A stretch of 64,000 bases of DNA from an uncultured Granulosicoccus sp. GTDB taxonomy: Bacteria; Pseudomonadota; Gammaproteobacteria; Granulosicoccales; Granulosicoccaceae. Below the pieces are notes generated by a model, which was not told where the DNA came from, ran no database searches, and worked only from the letters and a program-made list of their open reading frames with translations. This document shows positions 1-9,975 of this stretch, piece by piece; the stretch's first letter is position 1, and each line of letters begins with the position of its first letter. The stretch covers positions 1-64,000 of the forward strand of contig CANLXI010000031.1 in NCBI GenBank assembly GCA_947495035.1, given 5' to 3'. The position numbers were made by a program, and so were the translations under genes.

Positions 1-168
1 TGACTTCCCTGCTGACTTCCCTGCTGACTTCCCTGCTGACTTCCCTGCTGACTTCCCTGCTGACTTCCCTGCTGACTTCCCTGCTGACTGCCCTGCTGAC
101 TGCCCTGCTGACTGCCCTGCTGACTGCCCTGCTGACTGCCCTGCTGACTTCCCTGCTGACTGCCCTGT
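1..168. repeat. 12-bp tandem repeat, 14 units, coding (GSQQ)n
   Basis: Fourteen consecutive 12-bp units (tgacttccctgc or tgactgccctgc on the plus strand; the last is slightly altered) begin exactly at the window edge, so the array probably continues outside. On the minus strand each unit reads Gly-Ser-Gln-Gln. The two unit types differ only by GGA versus GGC for glycine, so variation is synonymous. The unit is a multiple of three, so copy changes keep the DUF4175 gene in frame. Confidence 0.97.
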
Positions 169-2717
169 TGCGAATCGGCCTGTTGCGATTCTTCTCCATT
201 ACCTGATGAAGCGTCTTGCTGATTGTCGGCCTGCTGCTGCCCATCCTGTCCAGCTGCGTCCTCCAGTGCTTCGCGCGCACGCTGCAGCTGCTCTGACAGA
301 GAACGAGCGGCCTCCGCCAGGGATTGAGCGTCTTCGCCTTCGGCTTCCTCGGCGTCTCGCTGCAATTGCTCGAGATCACGCTGCATCTGCTCCAGCTCTC
401 GTCTCAGCTGTTGCTGCTGCCACTGCTCTTCGCGAGTCAGCTGGTCGCGCTGGCGTTCCGCTTCTGCCAGAGCCTGCTGCCGCCGCGCCAGTTCGGCCAA
501 CTGATCGAAAATGTCATCCAGCTGCTCGCTACCGGCACTGTTGCCCCCTCGATCGGGCTGTTCATACTGATTGCGTTCCAGATCCATTTCCAGCTCGAAC
601 ATTTCCGCCATGTCCTGTCCGGCCTGCTGACCTCCTCCACCCTGACCCTGTTGCTGTGTCATGCGGATATCGGCAAACAGGGCTTCGGCTCTCTGCAGCA
701 GTTGCAGCGCTTTCTGCTGAGGTTGTATCGCCCGCTCGAAGTCCAGGGTCTGCAATGCGGCAGCAGAAGGCTCCATCTGTATCGCTGCGGCACGCAGATA
801 ATCCACGAACATGCGAATCTTCTCACCCTGGTCGACCAGCTCACGAGCTTCCGAACGATCGGCCAGTGTGCGTGCCTGCTCGGCCAGCGTCACCTGCAAT
901 TCGGACAACAATCGCGCATTGTCTTCCTGCCCGGCAGTCTCTCCTCCCAATGCCTCGGTGGTGCGTTGCAGATTCCACGTAGCCAGCAGTATTTCCTTTT
1001 GCCGCCGTGAGATCTCACTGCCCTCATTGGCACCGCCGCCGCCGCCCGCGCCACCACTGGCGCCGCCCTGGCCTTCCGAGAAACGTCGCTCGAACGGCCT
1101 GACATCGATCAACATCATGTCGGTTTCGCTGACGCTGTCGTGGTCGCGAACTCTGGCATAGTAGGTAATCAGATCGCCCGGCTGCATGACCACACCCGTC
1201 AGTGTGGTGGAAAGTGGTGCCGTTTCCGATTCCGGTGTGGGGCCCTGCGTCAGCGTATCGGTATCGTCAATGCCAGCGTCGGGACTGCCCATGGACTCCA
1301 GATAGAAGACGTGCTCTGTCAGCTTCTCTGGCGGCAGCATGACACTTTGCCAGTCTCCGGCGTTGACCGAGTACAGCAGCTCGATGGACTCTACCGAAAA
1401 ATCATCCTCGGCCTCGATACCGATGGCGACCTCCTCGATCGGCGAGGCAGTCACATCTCTGCCCGGCCTGACCAGCTTGACTATCGGTGCTTCATCACCA
1501 CGCACGATGACTGCGTATTCCGGGCTGATCGGCACTTCTCGATCCAGCATGCGATCTATCAGCTGATACTGTGTGTCGTTGTCAATGACAAAACTTGCAC
1601 TGTAACGGTAGGAGGTGATTGCGTCATCTGCATCGACATCCGTCGCTGAATCGGCCGTGCTCGACACGGCAGTCTTCGCACCCGCCTTACGGACAGACTG
1701 CGGTGCCTGCAAGCTCAGCAGGCGATCTCCCAGTCGCAGGGCGCCATCCTGCAAGGGGCGATCCAGTTGAAAGGACAAGTCGACTCGAGTGTTCTTGACA
1801 CCACTGATATCGCCCACATCCACTTGCGTTGTCGGCGTCAGACGGGTCCATTCAGGGTATTCGAAACCGGCATCGATTCTCTCCAGCCGTGCCGGTTGTA
1901 CCACCGAGACATGATAGGTCGGACTTTGCGTATAGGCCGCACTGACATGATATTCCAGCGCTTCGTTGACTCGGTAGAGCGTGAATCGGAACTGTTGATC
2001 CGGTGAGGCGCTGATCGGTGTTGCCTGCCACTCACCGTCACCGCTGCGGGCGTGCAAGGTAACGGAATCCTGCCTGAAACCACTCAGTTCGATGGTCAGT
2101 GGCAGATCCTCACCTGCCAGCAATTCGATATCTCCGGGTGCAACGGTCACCGCTCGGGGCTCGACCAGTGTCTTGTCACTCCAGCCCCACCAGACATGCA
2201 ATGCGGCGTTCTGCCAGCCTGGCGGTGCCAGCACGCGTGATGCCAGCAAGGCGGCGCCCAGCAGGAGCAAGACCAGCAGCGGCCATACCAGTGCGGCAGT
2301 CGGAACGATACGTTGCAGTGGTACTCGCCGGGCGACTGACATGGCATCCTGTGCCAGCAGGGCCAGAAACGGCTGATCAGGCTGTTTGCTTCGGGTATCC
2401 AGATAGGTATGAACCCGCCCATCGAAGGCCGCATCGGCCCTTTCCACCAGTGTCGCTCCCTGATCGCGTTGCAACTGGCGCAGGGGACGCCACAGCAGGA
2501 ACAGCAGACACAGCACGGTCACGAGCAACAGAGCCAGCCGCACGGAGTTGGTCAATGCCGGGGTAAAACCCCGGAACAGCCCTGCCCAGGCCCCGACAGC
2601 GGTGAGCAGGACCAGAGCGAGCGCGAGCAAGGCGGCAAAACGCAGAACATGACGCCAGCGCTCACGCTGCATCGCCCGATGAAGATAATTCCCGAAACGC
2701 TCTATGGATGGGCTCAT
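1..2717 (-). CDS. DUF4175-family membrane protein, 3' part missing at window edge
   Basis: About 905 residues are visible and the C-terminus lies beyond the left edge. Reading the minus strand gives three N-terminal hydrophobic segments (about residues 25-46, 58-76 and 138-160). A large Ig/beta-like extracytoplasmic part follows, then a Gly-rich linker and a long Gln/Glu/Arg-rich helical region that looks like coiled coil. From about residue 850 it becomes a perfect (GSQQ)n repeat that runs off the window. This layout matches bacterial DUF4175 proteins, whose function is unknown. The ATG overlaps the stop of the upstream BatA-like gene as ATGA, so translation is probably coupled. Inference: it is the membrane-anchored effector or scaffold served by the MoxR/VWA proteins of the same operon. 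The family call is from overall layout and moderately sure; the reading frame is certain. Confidence 0.8.
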   Translation of the reverse strand, partial: MSPSIERFGNYLHRAMQRERWRHVLRFAALLALALVLLTAVGAWAGLFRGFTPALTNSVRLALLLVTVLCLLFLLWRPLRQLQRDQGATLVERADAAFDGRVHTYLDTRSKQPDQPFLALLAQDAMSVARRVPLQRIVPTAALVWPLLVLLLLGAALLASRVLAPPGWQNAALHVWWGWSDKTLVEPRAVTVAPGDIELLAGEDLPLTIELSGFRQDSVTLHARSGDGEWQATPISASPDQQFRFTLYRVNEALEYHVSAAYTQSPTYHVSVVQPARLERIDAGFEYPEWTRLTPTTQVDVGDISGVKNTRVDLSFQLDRPLQDGALRLGDRLLSLQAPQSVRKAGAKTAVSSTADSATDVDADDAITSYRYSASFVIDNDTQYQLIDRMLDREVPISPEYAVIVRGDEAPIVKLVRPGRDVTASPIEEVAIGIEAEDDFSVESIELLYSVNAGDWQSVMLPPEKLTEHVFYLESMGSPDAGIDDTDTLTQGPTPESETAPLSTTLTGVVMQPGDLITYYARVRDHDSVSETDMMLIDVRPFERRFSEGQGGASGGAGGGGGANEGSEISRRQKEILLATWNLQRTTEALGGETAGQEDNARLLSELQVTLAEQARTLADRSEARELVDQGEKIRMFVDYLRAAAIQMEPSAAALQTLDFERAIQPQQKALQLLQRAEALFADIRMTQQQGQGGGGQQAGQDMAEMFELEMDLERNQYEQPDRGGNSAGSEQLDDIFDQLAELARRQQALAEAERQRDQLTREEQWQQQQLRRELEQMQRDLEQLQRDAEEAEGEDAQSLAEAARSLSEQLQRAREALEDAAGQDGQQQADNQQDASSGNGEESQQADSQQGSQQGSQQGSQQGSQQGSQQGSQQGSQQGSQQGSQQGSQQGSQQGSQQGSQQGS

Positions 2718-4741
2718 GAACCATCTCTCCTGACGTCCAGACGTCGGTTTGCCAGCGCGCTTTCCATGATGAACAGCAACAGCAGTACTGGCAGAATGAG
2801 TTGCCATGTGGCCAGCCGGGCAGCCTCTGCAACGCTCATGCTGCTACCTGATTCTGCCTGTTTGCCACCGACGTTGCCAGCATTACCCTGCCCGGATTCC
2901 CCGGTGTCTGCACCTTCCGTGTAGCGATTCTGCCAGGCCGCCAGTTCCGCTGGGCTCAAGGTGGCAATGTTCGCTTCCCGGCTGTCCAGTACCACCTGCA
3001 GGGCATGCTCGCCTCTGGCCCCCACGATCTTGTACATGCCGGGTTCATCCAGCTCGATGGTGCCGGAATGCGCACTGGCATCGAGTGTCAACAATGGCTG
3101 ATCGGTCGGATCCAGAACCTGCACTCTGGCGGGCAATGCCAGCCGCTCGCCGGCGACGATCTGATCGGGCAAGGCAGTGCTGGCATCGAAATAGTTCAGT
3201 ATCGATTGCATCAGGGAGACGAAAGCCGGCTGCAGGGGCAGATTGCTGCCTGATCCGTCAAGCCTGTCATTCAGAATCAGCAGACGACCCCGCTCCGTGA
3301 GCCGTTCCACCAGCACGGGCAAGCGATCACTGGTCTGCAGCAGAACGCGATCACCCTCGACCAGCAACAGTGGCGGCACATCGTAGAAGCGGGTACCGGA
3401 CCAGTCAAGTCTACCCAGCTGGAGGGGGTGAGCATCATCGGACACACCCATCTCGCTACCCGATATGCGCGGCACAGCCAACTGTCCGCTTGTTTGCGTC
3501 ACCTGCGGCGGCTCCGCACTGAACAGCAGCGCATTGGCGCCACTATCGACGAACTGAAGGATATCCAGATCGATCTTTCCGCTCAGGGTACGGCCACTGA
3601 TGACATGCTGAACCTCCGCGGAAACGCGCTCAGCATTGCCCGTGATCACGTCGACGCTGGCCAGATCGTCGGTCTCCAGAGCCGTTGCCAGGAAGACTGC
3701 CGCATTGTCCGACACCTGACGTTCCGTGGCGAGCAACACCACAGGCATCGGGTTGGCTGTTCTCACCACCACATCCACCCGATCGTCATCCGGCAGATCA
3801 TCCGGCTCTGCCAGGGCAACGGTGAAGACAGGATCAGCCACCGCCGGCATGACCAGGCGATCGAACACCATTGTCTGCAATTCGAATGGCTGCAAAGTCA
3901 CCTGTTGCTCGGCCAGCAGACGATCACCGGCATACAACTGCACCGTGGTACTTCGACGCTCGACATCAACCGGACTTGCATTTTCCTCGACACTCGATTC
4001 GCTGACCATCAACTGGACATTGACCTGTACATTGACGCCATCGGTGGACAATGCACTGGCCTGCAGGTGCACATTGCGCTGTGGTTCGGTGACCACCGAT
4101 TCGACATGCATTTCATCCAGCTGCGGTGCATACAGCGCATTGAGCTGGGTGGGCAAGGCACTTTGCTGGACATCGGTAATCAACCACAGTGTGACCGGCA
4201 CATCGGATTCGGAAGCAATCCGGTTGATGCCCTGCATCAGGCTGCCATAGTCGGCAGACACATGACCGGGCTCCATTGCAGACAGTGCCTGCAACTGCAC
4301 GCTGGCCGGTTCGGTCCGCCGATCGGTGCGGCGGATACCGTCATCGATCCCCAGCAGCTCTACCGAATCACCCGCCGGCAGACCGGACACGATGTCACGG
4401 GCCCTGTCGATGGCTGCCGGCCAGCGACCTGCAGCTCGCATGGACAGAGACTGGTCGATGGCGATGACATGATGTTTGCTGCGAACAGCATCAGCGCCTT
4501 CACGGTTCAACCACGGTTGGGCAAAGACAAGGCACAGCAGCAACAGACTCAAGACCCTGAGCGCAAGCAGGATCAGGTACTTCAACTGTCGGGTTCGCGA
4601 CACCGGAGGCGTTGTTGCTTCAAGAAATCGCCGGGAAGGAAACGCCTGTTCAGGAGCCCGCTGATCGCTGAAGCGATGCAGCAACCATGGCAGGGCCAAC
4701 CCCAGCAGGCCGGCCAGATAGGCTGGAAACAGCAGACTCAT
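2714..4741 (-). CDS. BatA-like membrane protein with VWA domain
   Basis: 675 residues. The N-terminus has the BatA/aerotolerance layout: a hydrophobic start (about 5-22), a short loop with the SRRFLEATTPP motif, a second transmembrane segment (about 54-74), then a VWA domain with a MIDAS-type DxSxS (DQSLS, about 96-100). A long beta-rich extracytoplasmic region follows and a last hydrophobic segment near the C-terminus. The start is the ATG at 4741, because it matches the family N-terminus and overlaps the DUF58 stop as ATGA; an open extension upstream lacks family features. It lies between the DUF58 and DUF4175 genes, as in MoxR-associated operons. Inference: a metal-dependent protein-binding subunit at the membrane that works with MoxR. 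Confidence 0.87.
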   Translation of the reverse strand: MSLLFPAYLAGLLGLALPWLLHRFSDQRAPEQAFPSRRFLEATTPPVSRTRQLKYLILLALRVLSLLLLCLVFAQPWLNREGADAVRSKHHVIAIDQSLSMRAAGRWPAAIDRARDIVSGLPAGDSVELLGIDDGIRRTDRRTEPASVQLQALSAMEPGHVSADYGSLMQGINRIASESDVPVTLWLITDVQQSALPTQLNALYAPQLDEMHVESVVTEPQRNVHLQASALSTDGVNVQVNVQLMVSESSVEENASPVDVERRSTTVQLYAGDRLLAEQQVTLQPFELQTMVFDRLVMPAVADPVFTVALAEPDDLPDDDRVDVVVRTANPMPVVLLATERQVSDNAAVFLATALETDDLASVDVITGNAERVSAEVQHVISGRTLSGKIDLDILQFVDSGANALLFSAEPPQVTQTSGQLAVPRISGSEMGVSDDAHPLQLGRLDWSGTRFYDVPPLLLVEGDRVLLQTSDRLPVLVERLTERGRLLILNDRLDGSGSNLPLQPAFVSLMQSILNYFDASTALPDQIVAGERLALPARVQVLDPTDQPLLTLDASAHSGTIELDEPGMYKIVGARGEHALQVVLDSREANIATLSPAELAAWQNRYTEGADTGESGQGNAGNVGGKQAESGSSMSVAEAARLATWQLILPVLLLLFIMESALANRRLDVRRDGS

Positions 4742-5637
4742 CGACCGCGACGCTCCCTGAAACGCAGATAACTCTGCAAGGCGGCATCCAGCGGCTCGTC
4801 GGTCATGACGCGCGTGTAATCGGCGCCGATGCGATGACAAGCCTGTTCAATGGAGGCGCAATGCGCCTTGAATCGGGACTGATAGCCGTTGCGCAGAAAT
4901 GCCGGATCGACTATCACGGCCTCGTCCGATTCCAGATCACGCAGCGCACTGGTGCGTGTCAGCGACGGCTCGACCTCTTCCACATCGAGCAGGTGGAACA
5001 CCGCCACATCCTGCCCCTGATGTGCCAATGGTCGTAACGCTGCCAGCAGTTCATCGGCATCGGCGTAGAAATCCGAGGCGACGATGACCAGGCCACGGCG
5101 GCTCATGCTGGCCCGAAGACTGGCCAGAGCGGCAATGATGTCGGTGCCGGCACCCGCCTCGGTACTCTCCAGTTGACCCAGTATGCGTACCAGTGAATCC
5201 GGTCGTGCCGACGGCGCCAGGTAGTGGCGAACCGATTCGTCGAATACGGCAAGCCCGATCGCATCATGCTGTTTGCGCGCCATGTAGGCCAACGCAGCCA
5301 GCAGATACATGCCCTGATGCAGCTTGTTGACCGGCGTGCCGAAATTCATCGAGGCACTGGCATCCAGCAACAAGGTGACCGCCGTGTTGGTTTCACCCTG
5401 AAAGCGCTTGATGTAGGTTCTATCGGTACGCGCATAGACGTTCCAGTCGACATAGCGCAGGTCATCTCCTTCGTTGTACGCCCGGTATTCGGCAAATTCC
5501 TGACTGAACCCGAAATGTGGCGATCGGTGCAGACCGGTTGTCACACCGTCCACCACCGTACGGGCCACCAGCTCCAGGGAGCCCAGGCGTGCCAGTACCT
5601 CGGGCTTGAGAAGCCGATTGGCTGTCTGCGCCGCCAT
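4738..5637 (-). CDS. DUF58 domain protein
   Basis: 299 residues, the usual length for MoxR-linked DUF58 proteins. The signature region is at about residues 38-80 (GLHRSPHFGFSQEF, then EYRAYNEGDDLRYVDW). After it comes a VWA-like half with DASAS (about residues 92-96), which supplies a DxSxS metal-binding pattern. There is no signal peptide or membrane segment, so it is probably cytoplasmic. DUF58 proteins accompany MoxR ATPases almost everywhere and are thought to be adaptors or substrates; no enzymatic activity is established. It lies 71 bp after moxR and overlaps the next gene by ATGA. Confidence 0.93.
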   Translation of the reverse strand: MAAQTANRLLKPEVLARLGSLELVARTVVDGVTTGLHRSPHFGFSQEFAEYRAYNEGDDLRYVDWNVYARTDRTYIKRFQGETNTAVTLLLDASASMNFGTPVNKLHQGMYLLAALAYMARKQHDAIGLAVFDESVRHYLAPSARPDSLVRILGQLESTEAGAGTDIIAALASLRASMSRRGLVIVASDFYADADELLAALRPLAHQGQDVAVFHLLDVEEVEPSLTRTSALRDLESDEAVIVDPAFLRNGYQSRFKAHCASIEQACHRIGADYTRVMTDEPLDAALQSYLRFRERRGR

Positions 5638-5708
5638 CAGATCGACCTCCCTCGTACAGGAACCGGTTCACCGCAATGACCTGACTGCAAGCGACGCCCG
5701 TCCATGCC

Positions 5709-6719
<1,011 letters not shown>

Positions 6720-6722
6720 AAT

Positions 6723-9002
6723 TCAGTCTCCAGCAGAAAGCTCCAGCAACAGATGCTGGGCAGGTCGGTAGAAAGGTGCACTTTCCAGTGCATAGATGAC
6801 TTCGCGGCGAGCCGCCTGATCGTCGCCCTGCAGGCGCGCCGCTCTCGCCTTGCCCAGGTAGGCGCCGGCCAGGTCGTCGACCTGCATGCCGATCAGCGCA
6901 TTGAACTCGCGCAGTGCCAGCTCGGGTTGCTGCCGGTCCAGATAATGTTCACCGAGCCAACGGTGAACATCCGTGCCATAAGGCATTACCCAATTGAGCG
7001 ATTCCATGACCGGTACCGCCTCCTGCGTTCGACCGGCCGCTCGCAGATCATCGATCAGTTGCGTCAACGCATCCGGATCATGTCCGCCCAGAGCCTGCCA
7101 GTCGAGAAGAACCTCGATCGCCTCATCCACATGGCCTTGTTCACGCAAGGACATGGCCAGTACCTGGTAGGGATTGCCTGCACCGACCCGTTGCGGATAC
7201 CGCCGGATCAGATCCCGCGACAGGGCAGCAGCGCTGACCCAGTCATCGAACTGCAGAGAGCGCTCCAGTTGCCGGGCCTCGGCAGCGTAGTCATCCAGTG
7301 ATTCCAGCAGATCGCCATACAGGGTCTGCAGATTGTCGGCGAACTGCCTGTCGAACTCACCGCCTCGCAGGCCGATGGCATCGTGCAGGGCCTCCGAGGT
7401 GCTCTGACCTGCGGCAAAACCCTGGAGCATGCTCACCAGAGCGTCATGCCCCCAGCGCCGGCCGATGAAATCGCAGATGAGGCCCGCCTGCATGTAGGAG
7501 ACCTGCACCTGACCGTTGTAGCTGGGTCTGACGAACCCCTGATCCAGTCCTTCAACGGGCAGCAATTGACCATCGCGGATGGCGGTCAGCACGTCCATCG
7601 ACAGTTCCCGATCCGGCAAAGGGCCGGTATTCCATTCCTCGTAGACCGACAAGCCTTCGCTGAACCAGCGTGGCAGACGATGATTGGTGGCCTCCAGCGT
7701 GAAGACATGCGCCATCTCGTGCCACAGCGTGCTGCCCCAGTGAAACTCCCCGGCAGCTCGGGCCTTGGGACTGTCCATGGCTGTCAGATAGCCGAAGGTG
7801 ACACCCAGCAGGCCGATTCCCGGTGTGCTGACCGTACGCACCCCGAAATCATCATGGTCGTGATAGAGCTCGACCACCATCGGTTTCTGCAAGCTGAACT
7901 CATAGCGCTCGCTGAACAGTTGCACCGCGCGCACGGCCAGATCGATGACGTAAGGCTCCAGCGCATCGGCATCTTCCCGGTCCAGCCGGATCAGTACCCG
8001 GCCAATCGTGGCATCCGGATCATCGGCATATGGCACGTCCACGTAACTGACGCGCATCCCGTCCAGATCATCGAGCAGACGCAGTGTATTGACCGTCTGC
8101 GCATCGAAGGGGTCCAGATCATAGGCCCGCTGCAAGTGATAGCGTGCGGCGAACACATTGTTGACACGCAGTTGGTTGATACCCAGGTCGCGATGAGCCG
8201 TCGCCAGCTCGGGGTCCAGCGCAACCGCCTTCTGATAGAGATCCACAGCCTCCCGATAACGATAGGTGATGATGTAGAAGTGCGCCGGAATCGCGTGAAT
8301 GTCGCCATACCCAGGGTTGTATTGCAGTGCACGCTCGGTCCAGATTTTCATGGGCTTGTCTTCGAGCAGATTTGCACCGGCATGCAGCGCATAGATCTCC
8401 AGAGGCGGCAGCCCCTGAGCGTCGACATTGGCCAGGGCGCGATCGAGCAGCCCGCGAGCCTCTTCCAGATTCTGCAGTTCGAGCTCGATGCCGGCCAGCA
8501 ACAGCAAGGCCTCGACATTGTCCGGGTACTCGTTGATGATCTCCCGCAATGCCACTCTGGCCTGCCCTTCAAAGCCTTCCGACAGGGCTTTCGCCAGACC
8601 GATGCGGGCCGGCAACCAGCTGGCGTCATACAGCAAGGCCTCGCGGAACAGTGCTTCTGCATCACTCACCTGGTGAGTCTGCAGATACAGTTTCGCCCAC
8701 TGTGTCTTGATGGCAGGATCGGTGCTGTCGGCAGCCAGTTCGCGATACAGTTTGTTGGCCTGGCGAATATCCCCCAGAGCGGCGGCTGCATCCGCCCGTT
8801 CCAGCCCGCTGGCCTGTTCGAGTCGCTGCTCGTAGCACTCTCGGGCGGCCTGCCTGCGGCCCTCGTACTGGTGCTGGTCACAGCGTCGCAGGGTGTCCGC
8901 TCGGCTCGTGTCGTAGTGGATCGGAAAAGCCTGTGCAGCGCTGCCGACTGTCACAGACAGCAGCAATACCAGCCAGATCAACCCGCGCTCAGCTCTCGGC
9001 AT
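6723..9002 (-). CDS. TPR protein with HEXXH (peptidase MA-like) domain, exported
   Basis: About 759 residues. A signal peptide occupies the first ~25 residues (hydrophobic core LIWLVLLLSVTVG, then SAAQA). TPR-like helical repeats follow to about residue 300. A zinc-metallopeptidase domain has HEMAH at about 428-432 and a downstream SEG motif (WFSEGLSVYEEW) giving the third ligand, as in gluzincins of the peptidase MA-like group. More TPR repeats fill the C-terminal third. The ATG at 9002 was preferred over an in-frame GTG at 9011 because GGAG lies 8 nt before it. The upstream caspase-like gene ends 14 nt inside it. Its substrate is unknown; inside a MoxR operon it may process envelope proteins. 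Confidence 0.88.
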   Translation of the reverse strand: MPRAERGLIWLVLLLSVTVGSAAQAFPIHYDTSRADTLRRCDQHQYEGRRQAARECYEQRLEQASGLERADAAAALGDIRQANKLYRELAADSTDPAIKTQWAKLYLQTHQVSDAEALFREALLYDASWLPARIGLAKALSEGFEGQARVALREIINEYPDNVEALLLLAGIELELQNLEEARGLLDRALANVDAQGLPPLEIYALHAGANLLEDKPMKIWTERALQYNPGYGDIHAIPAHFYIITYRYREAVDLYQKAVALDPELATAHRDLGINQLRVNNVFAARYHLQRAYDLDPFDAQTVNTLRLLDDLDGMRVSYVDVPYADDPDATIGRVLIRLDREDADALEPYVIDLAVRAVQLFSERYEFSLQKPMVVELYHDHDDFGVRTVSTPGIGLLGVTFGYLTAMDSPKARAAGEFHWGSTLWHEMAHVFTLEATNHRLPRWFSEGLSVYEEWNTGPLPDRELSMDVLTAIRDGQLLPVEGLDQGFVRPSYNGQVQVSYMQAGLICDFIGRRWGHDALVSMLQGFAAGQSTSEALHDAIGLRGGEFDRQFADNLQTLYGDLLESLDDYAAEARQLERSLQFDDWVSAAALSRDLIRRYPQRVGAGNPYQVLAMSLREQGHVDEAIEVLLDWQALGGHDPDALTQLIDDLRAAGRTQEAVPVMESLNWVMPYGTDVHRWLGEHYLDRQQPELALREFNALIGMQVDDLAGAYLGKARAARLQGDDQAARREVIYALESAPFYRPAQHLLLELSAGD

Positions 9003-9975
9003 CGGTATCACTCCAGCCGGTCACGGCATCAATGGATTGCTGCATTCTGGCAATGTCGATCAACAGAATCTCCAGTTCGCGATAGTAGTCGGCCACCGGC
9101 ATCTGCGACTTGCGCGCCTTCAGCGCCTTGAACGCATCCTCCAGAGTCAGCCGCTCATCCAGCAGTGCCGCCACTTGCGGGTCATCCTTGGCCTCGCGCA
9201 GGGAACCCAGCAATGCCAGCGGGATATCGCTGGCCAGATCCCCGGCCAGCCTGGCATGCTCGGATGCCAGCAGGTTCTGCTGTTCGTAGTAGGCTTCGGT
9301 ACGGGCATTGGCAAAGCGAAATGCCTCTGCCACGGTCAGTATCTCGTTGCGATCATAGTCTGCCGAACTGGATGCCATGGCATCGGCCAGGTAACCGGGA
9401 AAACGCACGGCATTGACTTCGCCGCCGCTCTTGGTCGCTGTCACCACGACCCGACCCGGCTGTGTCAGGGCTTCCAGCGCGGCACCGCTGGCACTGGTGG
9501 CCAACACCACCACTTGTCGTCCGGCGTTGACTCCATTGAGCGCCGCAACCAGATCTTCGGTGGTCACATCAGGCCCCGAAATATTGAAGCGCCAGGTGAG
9601 ACTGTCGGCAGTGCCGTGCCCGACCAGTATCAGCACGATGGTATCGGACGCCTGCATGACGGCGGCGCGTGTCTCGATGGCCGCCAGTATCTCTTCCCGA
9701 GTCGCCGTCTCCTGCAAACGGACGATCTGCCCTTCACCTTCATCGATACTCTGCAGAGCCTCCACGTAAGTATCTGCAGCGGCATCGAACGCATCCGAAT
9801 AGGCCGATTCTCCCCCCAGGCCGTTGACGATCACGGCATGCGTCTCGGCCTGCCCGAGCTCTGCAACAGTCAGCAGTACCGGCAACAGCAGGCCGGCAAA
9901 CAGCTGGCCGCGCGCGATAGCCACCGGCGCATCATCGAGCGAGCCTCTCGTCGCACCCTTGATCAAGCCTCTCAC
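8989..9975 (-). CDS. Caspase/C13-like protein, catalytic Cys apparently replaced by Ser
   Basis: 328 residues from the GTG at 9975, which overlaps the upstream stop as GTGA and has GGAAG 5 nt before it; an ATG at 9987 is the alternative. The N-terminus has a hydrophobic segment (QLFAGLLLPVLLTVAEL), so it is exported or anchored. The core resembles clan CD proteases: a strand ending in GHG (about 119-121, the His site), then a strand ending in ATSASG where active relatives have D/A-C-x-S-G. A C-terminal section (FPGYLADAMAS, then DYDRNEILTVAEAFRFA) resembles the helix and acidic loop common in bacterial C13-like proteins. The expected nucleophile Cys is Ser (about residue 161), so it is either a pseudo-enzyme or uses Ser. 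The family call is by motif only. Confidence 0.7.
   Translation of the reverse strand: MRGLIKGATRGSLDDAPVAIARGQLFAGLLLPVLLTVAELGQAETHAVIVNGLGGESAYSDAFDAAADTYVEALQSIDEGEGQIVRLQETATREEILAAIETRAAVMQASDTIVLILVGHGTADSLTWRFNISGPDVTTEDLVAALNGVNAGRQVVVLATSASGAALEALTQPGRVVVTATKSGGEVNAVRFPGYLADAMASSSADYDRNEILTVAEAFRFANARTEAYYEQQNLLASEHARLAGDLASDIPLALLGSLREAKDDPQVAALLDERLTLEDAFKALKARKSQMPVADYYRELEILLIDIARMQQSIDAVTGWSDTDAES

Noticed and set aside
324..1010. Open frame of 228 codons on the plus strand
   Set aside because: It is the antisense of the DUF4175 gene; it has a Leu/Gln-rich biased product and no ribosome site.
3428..4771. 447-codon plus-strand open frame
   Set aside because: It is antisense to the BatA-like gene, rich in His/Gln/Arg, with no family likeness.
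7383..9131. 582-codon plus-strand open frame
   Set aside because: Mirror of the TPR-peptidase gene produced by high GC codon use.
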